64,000 nt of DNA. It comes from Sphaerosporella brunnea. Lineage: Eukaryota > Ascomycota > Pezizomycetes > Pezizales > Pyronemataceae. The stretch covers positions 248,001 to 312,000 of the forward strand of contig VXIS01000001.1 in assembly GCA_008704415.1 (NCBI GenBank), read 5' to 3'. The first letter of the stretch is position 1. Each line of letters starts with the position of its first letter. The notes beneath the pieces are model-generated. The model made no database searches. It was given only the letters and a program-made list of their open reading frames with translations, and was not told the DNA's origin. A program made the position numbers and the translations under genes. Shown one piece after another: positions 19,105 to 31,414 of the stretch.

Positions 19105-22100
19105 ATGGTTGTAGCGTCATCACGACTAGACAATGCCGTACCTTCCCATGATCGACCCGGCCACGGCTCTGGGTCGCATGGAGGAGTAGACCACGATAAA
19201 CCTGGGCATGCCTACCCTGACGAACATACGGGGCAAAAATATCGAGATGGAAGTGACGAGATTAAGATTTCACTCAAGCGGCGTCCCACCGGACACCCTT
19301 TGAAGCACAAAGGTGACGATGAACGTATGAGTTCTTTCTCTTGTACCAACCCCTCAGACGTAAGTCTGACAACAGTTAGATGCCGACGGCAACGGCAACG
19401 GGCTCCAGAATGGCTATCAGGATGCAGACTCGTCCGCAGAGGAATTCGAAGATGACTTCGACCCGGGAGTGATTCACAAGAGCATACTGGATCACTTCGA
19501 CAAGACATGGACACCGCTAGCGCATGACGATCCAGACTACTACAAGAAGGTCACAGCCTTCATATCGAAACATGAAAAGGATGAAGACCTCAAGGGCTTG
19601 AATATGCGGGATACCGAGGGGAAAACGTTGCTTCAGCGAATCCTGACAGCGCCAGCTCCTAAATTGAAGGGGCAGAGCCAGACTCGCCGCGACACCTTTG
19701 ACCGACGCCGCGACCTTTTCAAGTGGCTTATGGAGACTCATAAAGATCTCTACAAGGGAGAACCGGAATCAGAGAACATGGGGTACTCGGGCTACTCGCT
19801 CTCGGTGTTCGAACTGGTGATCCAGCGCTTGAACAACGGCCGACTGAAGGCCGACATACGAAAGGATGGACGCCAATTCGTTGAGTTCTTCGTCCAAAAT
19901 TATCCCAAACAAACGGCAAGCCTCCTCAAGATTGATGCCGCCACGGGAGACAAACGCATACACAAGCTGGCCTTGATTCACCAACTACTGCCGATGTTGA
20001 GTTCGACCCGCAACCTTGGCAGCCTGGCGTTACTCCACCATCTGGATCGTGAAACCGTGCTACAGCGCGATCTGGACGACAATACAGTCCTACATCTCGC
20101 CTCGGCGTACGGCTATCTGTGTGACGAGTCCAAGAGCTCGCAGCTCCAATTGCTCGAGAGCATCAAGAAGCTCCTGGAAATTTGTGAGGAAGCATTGAGA
20201 TGCACTAACAGTGAAGGGCAATCACCGTACCAATATCGAGTTGCGACGTACAAAACCCCGAAGCTGCCAAACTCGCAAGACGAAACAAAACTCACCGTCT
20301 TGGAAGACCAGATCGCACAATATTTGAAGGAAAGATATATGCATTTTGACAAACGTGATGAGATCATTAAGTATCTCCATGGCGATGTTCAAGGTAAGCC
20401 ATCATATCATTATGAACTTAATTACTTAATTAAGCTTCTCCTGGCTTCTGACTAACTGTGAACCAGAGTGTGAAATCCATGTCAACCTGGAAGAGCTCTC
20501 GCAAATCAATGCTGCCTTATCCAAGGCAGACATTGAGGGATTGCTGGAAAATCTCAAATTGGAGAATATTCTCCAATGTGTGCGGATCCCCAAATACCAA
20601 TTGGAAACCCAAATCAAGACAACCACGGCGCGGAAATACTCACGCCCACAAGATACCGCCCAGGATGGGGCCGGTCGCAAGGACTACGAGCAGATCTTCG
20701 ACCTGCTCTGGAAAAAGAAGGGGGTGAAAAAAATCATCAATATCAAGGTTGAAGACGACGAACACAGTCCGCATAGCGACGAAGTTCTAGAGCGACTTGA
20801 GCGGTTTGATATAGAAGAGTGGGACTGGGACCGCGCCGACATCTGCAGCGACGTCCTCGCCAAAGCCGCGCCGAATCTTCGCAAAGTCACCCTGTACTCC
20901 AGTGGAAACAACGCAGTCCTTAGGAGCTGGTCTGGCACCGATGGCTTGAATCAATTGACGAAGGTGAGGACAACCAATTCTGGCTACTCCGCGTAAATCT
21001 AACGTACCTGGGCAGTTGGAAAAGGTTCATGTTGTCATCCATCAGGTACGAAGCCAACGCTGCGGCTTTTGCAACTCATGGTAACCAAAAGCATAGGGGC
21101 TCGAACCCCGAGCCCGGGTCGACACATACAAGAGTACATTCCTAAAGCGAATGAAGCGCAACTGTGACGAGTCGGTCACAGTAACTGCGGAAGTAAAGAC
21201 GGACTCCAAGGGCAAAGAATCAACGAAGCAAGCTTCGTTTAACGGAGAACAGGAAGCAACGTTCGTTACCCCGCTGTATAGCTCTGAAGTTTATTAAAGT
21301 ACAAGTCTGATATAAGTTTTAGTGCATGGCTGAAGACAATGGACAAGTTCGCAAGATTTATCACCAATTTGCCTTCGGATGCTTATCCAGAATCCGCTCC
21401 GGGGGTCAAGGTTGCCATACTGGACGATGGAATTGACGGCATCCACGGTGGCTTCGGCCGCGAGCATCTCAAGGAGGGAATATCCTTCCTTATGGGGCGC
21501 GATGAAAACGTGAGACCGTTCTGCTTCTCTTCCATCGGCCACGGAACGAATATGGCAACTCTGATCCGGAGGGTGTGCCCCCATGTTCAACTCTACGTGG
21601 TCAGACTTAACCAGTACTCCTCCACTGATGGCAACAAGATGCAGCCGACTCCCGAATCGGCGGCGCTGGTAAGTCGCCCGCCCCTAAGTGCTGGTGCATA
21701 ACGTTCTGAATCATAAACAACGGCCAGGGAATCCAATGGGCAATACGAAAGAAAGTCGACATCATATCGATGAGCTGGACAATCGCAAAGACGGATGGCA
21801 ACAAGAACAAGGAGGGCCTTGATGCGCTCGAGCAAGCACTCAAGGAGGCGCGAGAAGCGAACATCCTGATGTTTGGTTCCGCGAGTGATCAAGGCTGGAA
21901 CGACGAGAATCCGATCTTGCCATCCGGCTTCCACGGCGTCTTTTGCATCGGTGCAGCGAACAGCAGCGGCAACCCGGAGGCTTGGGCCGAAAAGGAAGCG
22001 CGATATGTCTTGCCCGGCGCCTCGGGAAGTATGGCGGCGCGGTCGGCAAAGGCAGGAGAAGACCAAGCCAGCACTGATGCTGCATCGAGCAGCTCGTTTG

Positions 22101-22445
22101 CTACGGCACTCGGCGCCGGGCTGGCGGCGTTGATACTTTACTGCATCGACCTCACCGAAGCCGTGCCTCCCCAGAACAGGAAGATTTTGACCAAGTACGA
22201 AGTAATGCGGGATATATACGACAAGATGTGTAGCGAAAACAAGAGATATATCACGGCGAAGAAGTACTTTGACCCCAAGTTTGCCAACATGTCTTGGGAT
22301 GAAGACAGCAAGAAGAAACTGAAAGGAATTGTAGACATAATTATCAGGTACGTACACCTTATATATATCTTGATAGGACAGCCATCGTCTGAACTGATTG
22401 ACCAGACCCTACACCGACAATCAGACGCGTTTTGGTGGATTTTGA
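19105..22445 (+). CDS. Ankyrin-like protein with C-terminal subtilisin (peptidase S8) domain
   Basis: Eight exons in consistent phase: 19105-19324, 19380-20393, 20467-20963, 21016-21045, 21097-21275, 21323-21668, 21728-22347 and 22406-22445, giving 981 aa. The N-terminus is Gly/His/Asp-rich and disordered. Residues about 100-400 are helical with ankyrin-like units (NTVLHLASAYGYL). A linker domain follows, then the S8 domain from about 660. Candidate catalytic residues are Asp near 681 (VAILDDGIDG), His near 720 (GHGTNMA) and Ser near 885 (SSSFATALGAGLAA). The usual oxyanion-hole asparagine segment reads GSASDQG, as known in some fungal homologues. There is no signal peptide, so it is probably cytosolic. 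S8 domains serve as effector modules in fungal NLR-type systems, and a NACHT receptor lies 3.7 kb away, pointing the opposite way. Confidence 0.8.
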
Positions 22446-24057
22446 AGCGGTAGTTCAGGTGATATCGATACTTTGCCACATACAGTATAGTAGCTCAGTG
22501 TCTAGTATATATGTTGTGCTTGCGTTGGATATGTACCTAGTATGATTGGAAATTCAAGGACTGTCAATTTTGTGATGTTTCGCAGCCATTAGTCTTGGGA
22601 GCATCGGCCTGGATATCTGAAACGCTGAGCTTGGCTTGCATGTGTATGGGAACAACAACGCAAAGGCAAAGGTGCCTGATGGACTCCAGCTTCCTCACCG
22701 CTCATTCATCTTGGTGCTCAGAGATGATTTAATGACGCTGGCGGGCCGGAGGCGCGTGTTCCCGTTCCGGTACCTTGCTTAACATCTTCGTTAGCTTTTT
22801 TTGACCCACCGCAAAAAGCTACGGGCGAGCCGGGAGGAAACGACTTCGTGCGACTTGGCCAAGGCGCACCGCGGTGGGCGGCCGTTTCGCGGATAGCCAT
22901 AGCCACGGGCGGCTGTTCGGATGGCTGCACGCCACCTTCGGCCACCCATCAACCTTATCGACGATTTCGCCGGGCCGGTGGAGGAGATCCTGGAAGCCGT
23001 GGGTGTCTCGATGGCCATCGTCTGGATGACCGGTGGATTTCCAGGATTCGGCTTCTGCGTGATCTACCCACACCGTCAACTCGCACCACTGCCGCGATGG
23101 AATGTTTTGAAAACCTCACCTTCGTGCCACCCGGATACCAGTGCCTCCAGTGACCCCCCCTCGTCGCCCTCCTGGCGCCACCTACCGGCTGCTCAGGGTC
23201 CACACCATAGTTGCCGCCCAGCGGCCACGTGGTAGACGTCACTCCATCGCGGCTACCATCCGCCAAACGGGCGTCTAACGATAACCCAACGATCGCCCAC
23301 GAAGGTGCTTGGTAAGTAGTTGCTGGAAATGAAGCAAGGCGCCGGAAACGAAGCAATTCCCGGGCAGTTCGAATAAGGTTGCAGAACCAAGTGAACACGG
23401 CTTCCTGTTTGCTCAGCCCCTACTCTAGTTAAGCAACGTACCAGTACTATGGTGGGGGGATCACTCGTAATGTAGTGTGCTCCTTTTTTTGCATTACTCG
23501 GATGAAATCTGAAAAGCTGAGCCCCGTATAGACAATTGCAAACCTCACAAGGCCTAGGGTTATCTGCCGGGACGAAGGCACCGGAAGTTTTGGTCCTTCA
23601 GAACTCACGGGCTTGGGTACTAAATTGGGGAGAACTATCCGGGGTTTGAACACTCCTTGACTACTCCTCAGGTATTTTGAAAAGAACCTCTCCTTGAGTT
23701 GGCTCAGATTTGTGGTGTTAATGATGTTGAAATATGAAAGACGGTTCACACGAATGGTTCTGTCTTTTGCAGAGACCGTTATGGGATTTCAACTGAAAGT
23801 ATCCCTGACTTGACGCTGAGTCAGTCAAACTCGTGATGTGCCTGCAGGGAAGGTATACCCGGCAGGGCGTACTCGGCTAAGCTAGCCAAAGCTCCCAACG
23901 AGCAGAAAATAGAAAACCGTATCAGCTCCCCCCCCGGCGTGAAGCACTTCCATCTTCCTCGCCTCGAGCACTTCACGCCCGTACCCCGGATCTACAGGGC
24001 GCGGCGCGACTACTGCACTCACTTTGCCTGCCAGCTAGTCAGCCCCTCAAAATTTCC
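22446..24057. other. Long region without a supportable gene
   Basis: 22740-23400 is notably GC-rich and open in several frames on both strands, but no frame shows a recognisable domain and all are short; it may be decayed or element-derived. 23400-24057 is mixed sequence with a C-rich tract (23927-23935) shortly before the next gene. Confidence 0.4.
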
Positions 24058-26201
24058 ATGACACCCTCAAAATCCCATCGCCGCCGCCCCTCCGCGCGCG
24101 AAATCTTCCAGTACGACCCCGACGCACCGCAGTACACTAATATCCCTGCCGAGCTCCCGCCGTCTAGCGACGAGGAGGACGAGGGCCACGATGTTCTGCG
24201 TGAGGAGGAGGAGCGCGAGAAGTTGCTTGCCGGCGGGCTGTTCAGTGGGATCACGAAGAAGGGGAGCATCAAGATCGGGAAGTCGGTGAAGGGGCGGCGG
24301 CGGAGAAGGAGTGCTGCTGAGGTTGCGAGCGCGATGGGCGGGAAACGGTTGGGGATGGAGGAGGGCGGGGAGTTTGGGTTGGGCGGTGACAGTGAGAGTG
24401 AGGAGGAGGGGGAGGAGGAGGAGGAAGAGGGAGGGAGGTGGAACGAGAAGGCGGCGTCGAAGGTATTCTCCGCTGTAGGGATTGGGAGAGGAGGAGGGCT
24501 GACACGCATGAGAAGCCTAGGAAACTTACGCTCAGGAAGATGATATTGTTTTCGTCCGTGTTGCTGACGTTTTTGCTAATTATGATTGCTGCATCGCTTG
24601 CGCTCTCGAAGCCAGCTGCCCCCGGCCGTCCGCTGGTGTTTACAAACGGAACACACGCATTTGCGGCTACGACGCTGATTATATCCCTCGACGGCCTCCG
24701 CGCTGATTTCCTGACCAGGCATCTAACGCCCACGCTCACGTCGTTCATCAGCTCCGGTGTCTCGCCGGAATATATGCTTCCGTCCTTCCCGTCGGTCACC
24801 TTTCCAAACCACTGGACCATCGTCACAGGCCTCTACCCCGAGTCCCACGGCATCGTGAGCAACACGTTCTGGGACCCAGCCACGCAGAAGGAATTCTACT
24901 ACACCGATCCGGCACGGAGCCTGCAGCATGGGTGGTGGGGCGGGGAGCCGATCTGGCGGACGCTGGAGAAGCAGGGCGGCAGAGCTGCGGTGCACATGTG
25001 GCCCGGCTCGGAGGCCGAGGGGTGCGGCGCGAAAATAGTGGACCATTTCAACGGGTCGGAAACTCTGGACCGCAAGGTTGAACGGGTACTACAGTGGCTG
25101 GACCTGCCGGTCGCGGAACGCCCGCAGCTGATCGCCGCATACGTGCCGGACATCGATGTCAGCGGCCATAAATTTGGACCAAACACCACAGAGACGGACG
25201 ATGCTATCCGAAAAGTGGACGCCATGCTCCACCGTCTATTCATGGGAATGGAGCAGCGGAATCTAACCGAAATCGTCAACATCGTCGTCGTCTCGGACCA
25301 CGGCATGGCCTCGACCTCCAGAGAAAGGCTTTTCTATCTCGAGGACATAGTTGACACTCAGAAGATCGCGCACACAGATGGCTGGCCGCTCTACGGGCTG
25401 CGCCCCAAAGCCGGCGAAAACCTCACCGACATCTACAGCTCCATCAAAGCCAAAGAAGCGGGGAACAACGGCAGCTGGAAGGTGTACCTGAGAGACGTGG
25501 ACATGCCCGCGCGCTTCCACTTTGCAAACAACCAGCGCATCGCCCCGTTGTGGCTTGTGCCCGAGCCGGGGTATACGATCGTCACGAAGAAGGAGTACCC
25601 GCCCGGCACCAAGACGCCATACCATCCCGCCGGATTACACGGCTTTGACAACGAGCACCCGCTCATGCGGGCGATCTTTGTGGCCCGCGGACCGGCGTTC
25701 CGACACCTCCATGGCGAGGGGCGGGAGTGGCTGGTCAAGGGACTCGGAACGGGAAACGATACCAAGGGTGAAGTCAGGGCGGGCAGAGTCAAGCCTTTCC
25801 AGAATACCGAGGTCTATCGATTGCTGTGTAAAAGCTTGGGCTTGGCGGAGGTGCAGAGTAATGCCACCTTGAGCGGACTTACACTCGTCGATGAGTCCAT
25901 CGCCTCTACCTTGACCGCCACCAGCACACCTACCTCCCCCTCCCCCTCCCCCTCCCCGTCCCCGTCCACGTCCCCCACCACATCAGCCAAACCACAAAAC
26001 ATCGGCATCTCCGCCCCCGCGCTGCCAGAGGGCGAGGACGTCCACGGCAAAGCGAGCGCCGGCCAGAAACAGAACGAGGATGACATGACGTGGTGGGAAC
26101 TGCTCCGGAGCAAGGCGGAGCATCTCAAGACGAAGCTGGAGGGGTGGTGGAGTAGTGTTTATGGTGATGGTGAGGGCGGAGGGAAGGGGCCGAGGAGGTA
26201 G
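24058..26201 (+). CDS. NPP1: Ectonucleotide pyrophosphatase/phosphodiesterase, type II membrane
   Basis: Exons 24058-24462 and 24513-26201, joined in phase 0 by a 50-bp intron, give 697 aa. A cytosolic acidic/basic N-terminus of about 145 residues precedes a single membrane anchor (MILFSSVLLTFLLIMIAASL). The lumenal catalytic domain has all ENPP landmarks: LIISLDGLRADFL (metal Asp), SFPSVTFPNHWTIVTGLYP (nucleophile Thr), DIDVSGHKFGP, VVSDHGMAS and LHGFDNEHPLMRAIFVARGP. A Ser/Pro/Thr stretch and a short charged tail follow. The family hydrolyses nucleoside triphosphates and phosphodiesters at the cell surface or vacuole and is linked to phosphate scavenging in yeast. The length is close to yeast Npp1. 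The two reading frames overlap, so a single-ORF annotation would split the gene. Confidence 0.92.
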
Positions 26202-26336
26202 GAGGAAAGAAAGGGGGTTTGAGGGCTTTTTTAAAGGATATCCGCGCGCTTTTTGTTAAATGTTTTTTTCTTCTTTTTTTTCCCTAACTTCTTTTAACTT
26301 CTTTTAACTTTGTTCGACTTTGTTTGAATACTCGCC

Positions 26337-26374
<38 letters not shown>

Positions 26375-26896
26375 TGCTTGTGAATATCTTCCTCCCGCGG
26401 AGCAGGAAGGAGTGGGAGAAGCTTATACTTACTCGGTACATACATACCTGCTAAATAGCATGCAAGCATGTCGCGGTGCTAATCTTTATTCATATCAATC
26501 AATGTATGGATGGAGCACTCTTTAACGATTGCTGGGCTCCGTTTATGCTGGCAGTCCATACCCAACGCATTGTCCATCGTCTACCTCTTATAGAAAAGTG
26601 CCAGAAGGATATTATTTTGTACATACAACCAGCCAGTTCCCCCCCCGCGGGTCCACACAGCAGCAGCTCAAAAACAAGTAACACCTGCGCGATAGGATGA
26701 TCGATCCATAAAAAAGAGCGCATCAGAGGAAGCATACAAAAGAGAAAAAGAAGAAAAAAGAAAAAAGAAAAAAAAAAGAAAGAAAGAAAAAAAAAGTTCA
26801 TAAAACAGGCATCAACACATGCCTGAAGCAACAAGAGGGATTCAAAACCAACAAACTCCCAACAAGCACAGACTACCAAACACAACCTTCGATCTC
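26202..26896. other. Convergent 3' intergenic region
   Basis: It holds T-rich sequence with CTTCTTTTAA direct repeats (26290-26309), a T22 run near 26354-26375 and an A/G microsatellite (26730-26796). It separates two convergent genes and probably carries their terminators and poly(A) sites. Confidence 0.5.
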
Positions 26897-27775
26897 TCAA
26901 GCAACCCTGACTCTCACCCTCCTCGCTTCCTCGACCACCGCTGGTGCCTCGAATCGTCTCATCAGATACCCCGCCGAAAAGCTCAGCACACTCAAGACCA
27001 CTACCGCACCGGCGGTGACCGCAAGCGTGACCAGCGTTCTGTTGACCACCTTCTCCCTCCTCTCACGCTCCCTCTCCTTCTCCCGCTTCTTCTTCCGTCC
27101 CGTACTACCCTCACTGCTAGCGGGAGGACTAACACTCTGGACGACCCTGAGTCCCTCGACAGGCGGGCGCCTGGCCCTGCCCGCAGCAGCCGCACACGAA
27201 AGCAGCGTGCTCAGCGAAGCTCGCAGGGCGGCGTCGTGTTCCTGCTCCAGCCTCGCCTTGTGGGTAAGCAACGACGGAGGTGACTCAAAGACAGTTTCCC
27301 CCTCGTCATCCGCATCTTCATCCGAGGATTCCGAGGAGGTGGTGAACCCAGAGCTACTGAGCGGCATATCAGCGAGATAGCCAGCCACATCTTCCTCTTC
27401 CTCTTCTTTTTCCTCCTCCGCCTCACCCGCCTCCTCCTCCTCCTCCTCCTCGGAAGAAGAAGAACTGCCGCCGCTGTTGACACTCTCTATCGACAGCACC
27501 ATCGGGTTCTCCAGAAACACCGTTTCCGCCAGGTTTCGCGTCGGAGCAGGTCGGCGCGCAGCAGGCCGCCGGATCCGTAGCCCGCAGGTAATTATCTCGG
27601 CGTCGGCATCGCTCTCGTCCGGTGAAGATGGAATCTCGATCCATGAGTCTACTTCTGTAATCCCCGACACGGTCAGCTCCCCCCCGAACCCGAACCCCGT
27701 AGCGAGGAAAGAAGGGGGCGAACCAGTTCCTGGCTGCGGCCCGCGCTGGTGCTGCGGATGCGCGTGGGTCTGCAT
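26897..27775 (-). CDS. Unrecognised tail-anchored acidic protein, 292 aa
   Basis: A single exon from ATG at 27775. Residues 1-100 are mixed; a poly-Ser/poly-Glu block follows (SSSSSEEEEEEE and EEEKEEEEEDV, about 104-128). A helical Ala-rich part (ALRASLSTLLSCAAAAG) and a strongly basic stretch (KKKREKERERERREK) precede one membrane segment near the C-terminus (LVTLAVTAGAVVVLSVLSFS) and a 24-residue basic tail. That layout fits a tail-anchored membrane protein with its bulk in the cytosol. The membrane segment and codon-rich frame support a real gene. No family is recognised. Confidence 0.6.
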   Translation of the reverse strand: MQTHAHPQHQRGPQPGTGSPPSFLATGFGFGGELTVSGITEVDSWIEIPSSPDESDADAEIITCGLRIRRPAARRPAPTRNLAETVFLENPMVLSIESVNSGGSSSSSEEEEEEEAGEAEEEKEEEEEDVAGYLADMPLSSSGFTTSSESSDEDADDEGETVFESPPSLLTHKARLEQEHDAALRASLSTLLSCAAAAGRARRPPVEGLRVVQSVSPPASSEGSTGRKKKREKERERERREKVVNRTLVTLAVTAGAVVVLSVLSFSAGYLMRRFEAPAVVEEARRVRVRVA

Positions 27776-28967
27776 TCCGGTCGTGTCGGTTGGTCGGGGC
27801 GTCGCGAGGGCAGTAGAGGTGGTGGTGGTGGTGGTGGTGGTGGTGGTGGATGAGCTGTCCTTAGCTCACGATAGCTCGGGGATAGCTTTGTCGCGTCGAA
27901 GCACTTGTCGAGGCCAGAAAAAAATCACACGCACAGGTCTCGGTCTCAGTTTCACAACAGTAGAGTTATCGTAGAGTTATCGTAGAGTTATCGCAGAGCA
28001 GAGTTAAAAAAAAATTCAAAATCAAAAAATCAAATCAAAAAAAGGGGGTGGTTTCGTGTATCGCAGCAGCAGCAGCAGCAGTAGCAGGGAGGAATGAAGA
28101 AAGAAACTGCAGTCGCTCTGCCTTCTCAACATGCATGCTGCTGAAGAGGAGGGGTCACAACGCCCGTTTATTCGTTGCATCTGACCCAGACCTCCCTCAT
28201 AATTTCGCCCCCCACACACGCACGAATATCTAGATCAATCACGCGAAAGCCATGCACGGCTTTTTTGATGCTGCAGCCTGTTTCTGCATAGATACCTAGC
28301 AAAGTCTGTAGGCGAGCTTTAAAGAAAAAAATAATAGTAATAAAAATAGAATGGCAGAAGAAGACTGCCTTGAGCAGCACCGATTCCTGGTGTACAATAG
28401 TAGATATGCGATGCTGTGGTGTCATGTGTTCCGTCATTCCAACTTCCAAGTGCAGCGGCGGGGGTTGATGTCATGTCATGTTTCACGTAATAAACCCCAA
28501 GACACCCGCCAACCCAATCGGATCTCCGCCCCCTATCGTCAGTCACACTGTGGCTATTGCAGGTCGAGCATCGCAATAGTCTTTGGCGGCCGGAAGTTCG
28601 TTTCACGGTTTTCAGCGTCCGGGGGTGGAGTTCGCTGGACACTGGTTTTCAACCGCCACCGCAGTTTTAAACCGAACGGTTTCGCACCCAGCTCTAGCTA
28701 TCAGTACATATCACTCTCTCTCAGCATATCATCGTCATCACCACAAGTGTCAGTGTCAGAGCATTTCAGTCAACCGTGATGGTATTCGGGTTCCTCCTTA
28801 GGAGGATCCAGTAAAGCTCCCTATCTACACATAGGCAGCCTTGAAAAAAAGGACAAACTTTTGTAAACCCCCAGAACCCAATAGCGCAGTAATAATAGGA
28901 AGGAAAGAAATTAACCCCAGCAATCCCTCGTAGCCCATTAAGTCGTACACTTTTTTGGTGGTATCTC
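27776..28967. other. Intergenic with microsatellites
   Basis: 27816-27849 is a GTGGTG run and 28062-28086 is a GCA/CAG-type run. 27958-28000 repeats TAGAGTTATCG three times. Short frames here have no motifs. The right end is the 3' flank of the nucleolin-like gene. Confidence 0.5.
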
Positions 28968-30730
28968 TTAGTCGAAGGAGACCTTCTTGCCCTGGAAATC
29001 TCCGAAGCCACCACGGTTGGTGCTGCCACCGCGACCACCGCGAGCACCACCACCACGTCCACCGCGGGGACCACCACGTCCACCACGTCCACCACCGCGT
29101 CCACCGCGGTCGTTGAAGCCACCGCGACCGCCACGAGCACCGCCACGGGCACCACCACGGCCACCACGTCCTCCACCGTTGCTCTGGTCACGAGGAGTGG
29201 AGAAGTCGGTGCGGATGGCACGGCCGTTGACGTAGGCGCCAGACATCGCCTCGACAGCAGCCTTGGCCTGATCGACAGAAGCGAACTGGATGTAACCGAA
29301 GCCCTTGCGCTGACCAGAATCACTAGACCAATCAGTTAGCACGTGATGCTGCAAATGCCATGATCGAAAAACGGAAACGTACGGGTCAGTAGGCAGGCGC
29401 AGGCCGATGATCTCGCCGAAGGACTCGAACTCGTTGCGGACAGTGTCCTCGTCAACCTCGAAGGAGAGGTTGGCAACGAAGACGGTGTCAGACTCAGAGG
29501 AGCGCTGGTCACCGAATTTAGCGGCACGGTCGTTGTTGGGGGCACGCTCGGGGCGGGGAGAAGAGTAGTCGACGTTCAGAGGGCGGCCGTCGAGTTCCTT
29601 GCCTTGCATGGCCTCGAGAGCAGCCTTAGCAGCCTCAGCAGTAGTGAACTCAACGTATCCGAATCTGTCAGGCGTTAGAGAGATGATAGAGAGGGACGGA
29701 AGTAAACATACCCCTTGGAGCGACCAGTGGCGCGGTCGGTCAGAACGGTGCACCGGCTCAGCTCCCCGAACTTCTCGAACTCACTCCTGAGCCAGTCATC
29801 GTCGATGTTCCACGAAAGGGATCCGACGAAGAGGTTCTTGCTGTTCTCGCCCTCGCCAGACTCCTCCTTCTTGACCTTCTTCTGAACGGGAGGAGCGACG
29901 GCGTCAGCCTTGCGCTTCTTGTTCTCCTCTTTAGGAGTCTCCTCCTCGCTCTCGCTGTCGGCAGAGTCAGAATCCGAGTCAGAGTCGGAAGAGTCGGACG
30001 AGTCAGACTCAGCCTACAAAGGTTAGCTCCGAATATTAACATCACCGAAGAGGGAACATACCTTAGCCTTCTGGGCAGCAGCCTTGGGCTTCTCCTCCTT
30101 TTTCTGCTCCTCCTCGTCAGAAGAGTCAGAGTCGCTGTCGGAAGACTCGGATTCTTTAGCAGCAACCTTGGGGGCAGCCTTGGGGGCCTCGGTCATCTCC
30201 TCATCAGAGTCGGAGTCGCTCGAGCTATCGCCATCAGAGGAGTCTTCGTCGGAGGAGTCAGAGGATTCGGACTTTGCTTTCTTGGCCTCTTTCGCAGGGA
30301 CAGCGGCCTTGGGAGCAGGCTTCTTGACCTCCTCCTCCACCTCGGAGTCGGAAGAGTCGGAAGATTCGCCCTCGGACTCGCTCTCCGAGGAAGACTCGGA
30401 CTCGCTCTCGTCCTTCTTGGTCTCCTTCTTGGCAGGGGCGGCAGGCTTCTTGACCTCCTCCTCTGACTCGGAGTCGGAAGAGTCGGAAGACTCCTCAGGT
30501 TCGCTCTCGGAAGAAGAATCGGACTCGGGCTCAGGAGTAGGCTCCTTGACGACCTTCTTCGCCTTCTTATCGGCCTTCTTGGGGGTGGCGGCGGCAACAG
30601 CCTTCTTAGCGATCTCTTTAGTCTTTTTGGCGTCCTTCGACGACTTAGTGACGCCGGCGTTCTTGACGGTGGAAAGTACCTTGTCCTTCTTTTCGGCCTT
30701 TGCGGGCTTGGTAGACTTGGTGGGGCCCAT
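28968..30730 (-). CDS. GAR2: Nucleolin-like nucleolar RNA-binding protein (Gar2/Nsr1 type)
   Basis: Four exons: 30730-30062, 30013-29712, 29664-29383 and 29322-28968, with 48-, 47- and 60-bp introns, give 535 aa. Start at MGPTKSTKPAKAEKK. The first half alternates Lys/Ala-rich basic patches with long Ser/Asp/Glu blocks, typical CK2-target sequence. Two RRMs follow: RRM1 with NLFVGSLSWNI and KGFGYVEF, RRM2 with VFVANLSFEV and KGFGYIQF. The C-terminus is a Gly/Arg-rich RGG domain ending GKKVSFD. The family works in pre-rRNA processing and small-subunit assembly in the nucleolus. Introns interrupt both RRM-coding regions at comparable positions just before RNP1. Confidence 0.93.
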
Positions 30731-31414
30731 TGCTGCGGTTATGCAATATGTAAACCTTTTTGCGGTTGCGGTGGTAGAAGTAGAGAGTAAAGGTGGTGGT
30801 GGTGGTGCAGAGAGAAAAAAAAGGTGTAGTGAAGCCCCCGGAACGAACTTTATGAAGCCCTCAGATTCAGATCCCACAAAGTAAGATTGAAGCCCTCGGT
30901 ACCCAACAGTATGCGAACGCGGAACAAGCCCTCAGTGCCCAACAGATATAACTCAGCAAGACCAATCGCAGGGGAACTGGATTGATTTGTGAAGTCTAAG
31001 TGTATGAAGCCCTCAGATAATCGTCAAAAAAAGCCAACAGAAAGATAAATCCCCCAGATAGCGAACTTTTTTGTGATTGCAGTGATTCTTGTGCGGCACA
31101 GAAGAAGAAAGACGGTGTCAAGATCTTTCTCTTGGGTAGGGGGAGGAAGAGTGAATAGTGGGGGAGGAAGAGTGAATTGAGTAGGGGGAGGTAGTAAAGA
31201 GTTGTAAGAGATGATGAGGAAGAGGAAGAGGATCAAAGAATTTTTTTTCTGCGCGACTAGCTGGCGCGGTTTGAGTTTTTCTCTTCGCGTCACATGATGC
31301 AGGATAAGACGGTGATTACACGGCCGCTGCGGAGTTCTGGGCACTGCAGCAAGATTTTCGAACGCGCAGCCGCACATACTTATCTGCAACTCGCTGCCCG
31401 CATCCTCACCAGCC
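30731..31414. other. Divergent intergenic region
   Basis: Shared 5' region of the nucleolin-like gene (-) and the mL54 gene (+). The phrase AAGCCCTC recurs at about 30833, 30854, 30892, 30926 and 31010. GGGGGAGG(T/A)AGAG-type repeats lie near 31138-31200. A shared promoter for two ribosome-biogenesis genes is possible. Confidence 0.5.

Noticed and set aside
21100..21125. tRNA T-arm-like GGGCTCGAACCCCGAGCCC
   Set aside because: It lies in an exon of the S8 gene, and no anticodon or acceptor stem surrounds it.
24438..24512. N-terminal extension of the pyrophosphatase frame
   Set aside because: It is explained by the 50-bp intron; the true N-terminus is the exon at 24058.
28987..29235. Pro/Arg-rich plus-strand frame
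   Set aside because: It is the antisense of the RGG-coding repeat of the nucleolin-like gene.
30084..30884. 266-aa Ser/Glu-rich plus frame
   Set aside because: It is an antisense shadow of the acidic half of the nucleolin-like gene.
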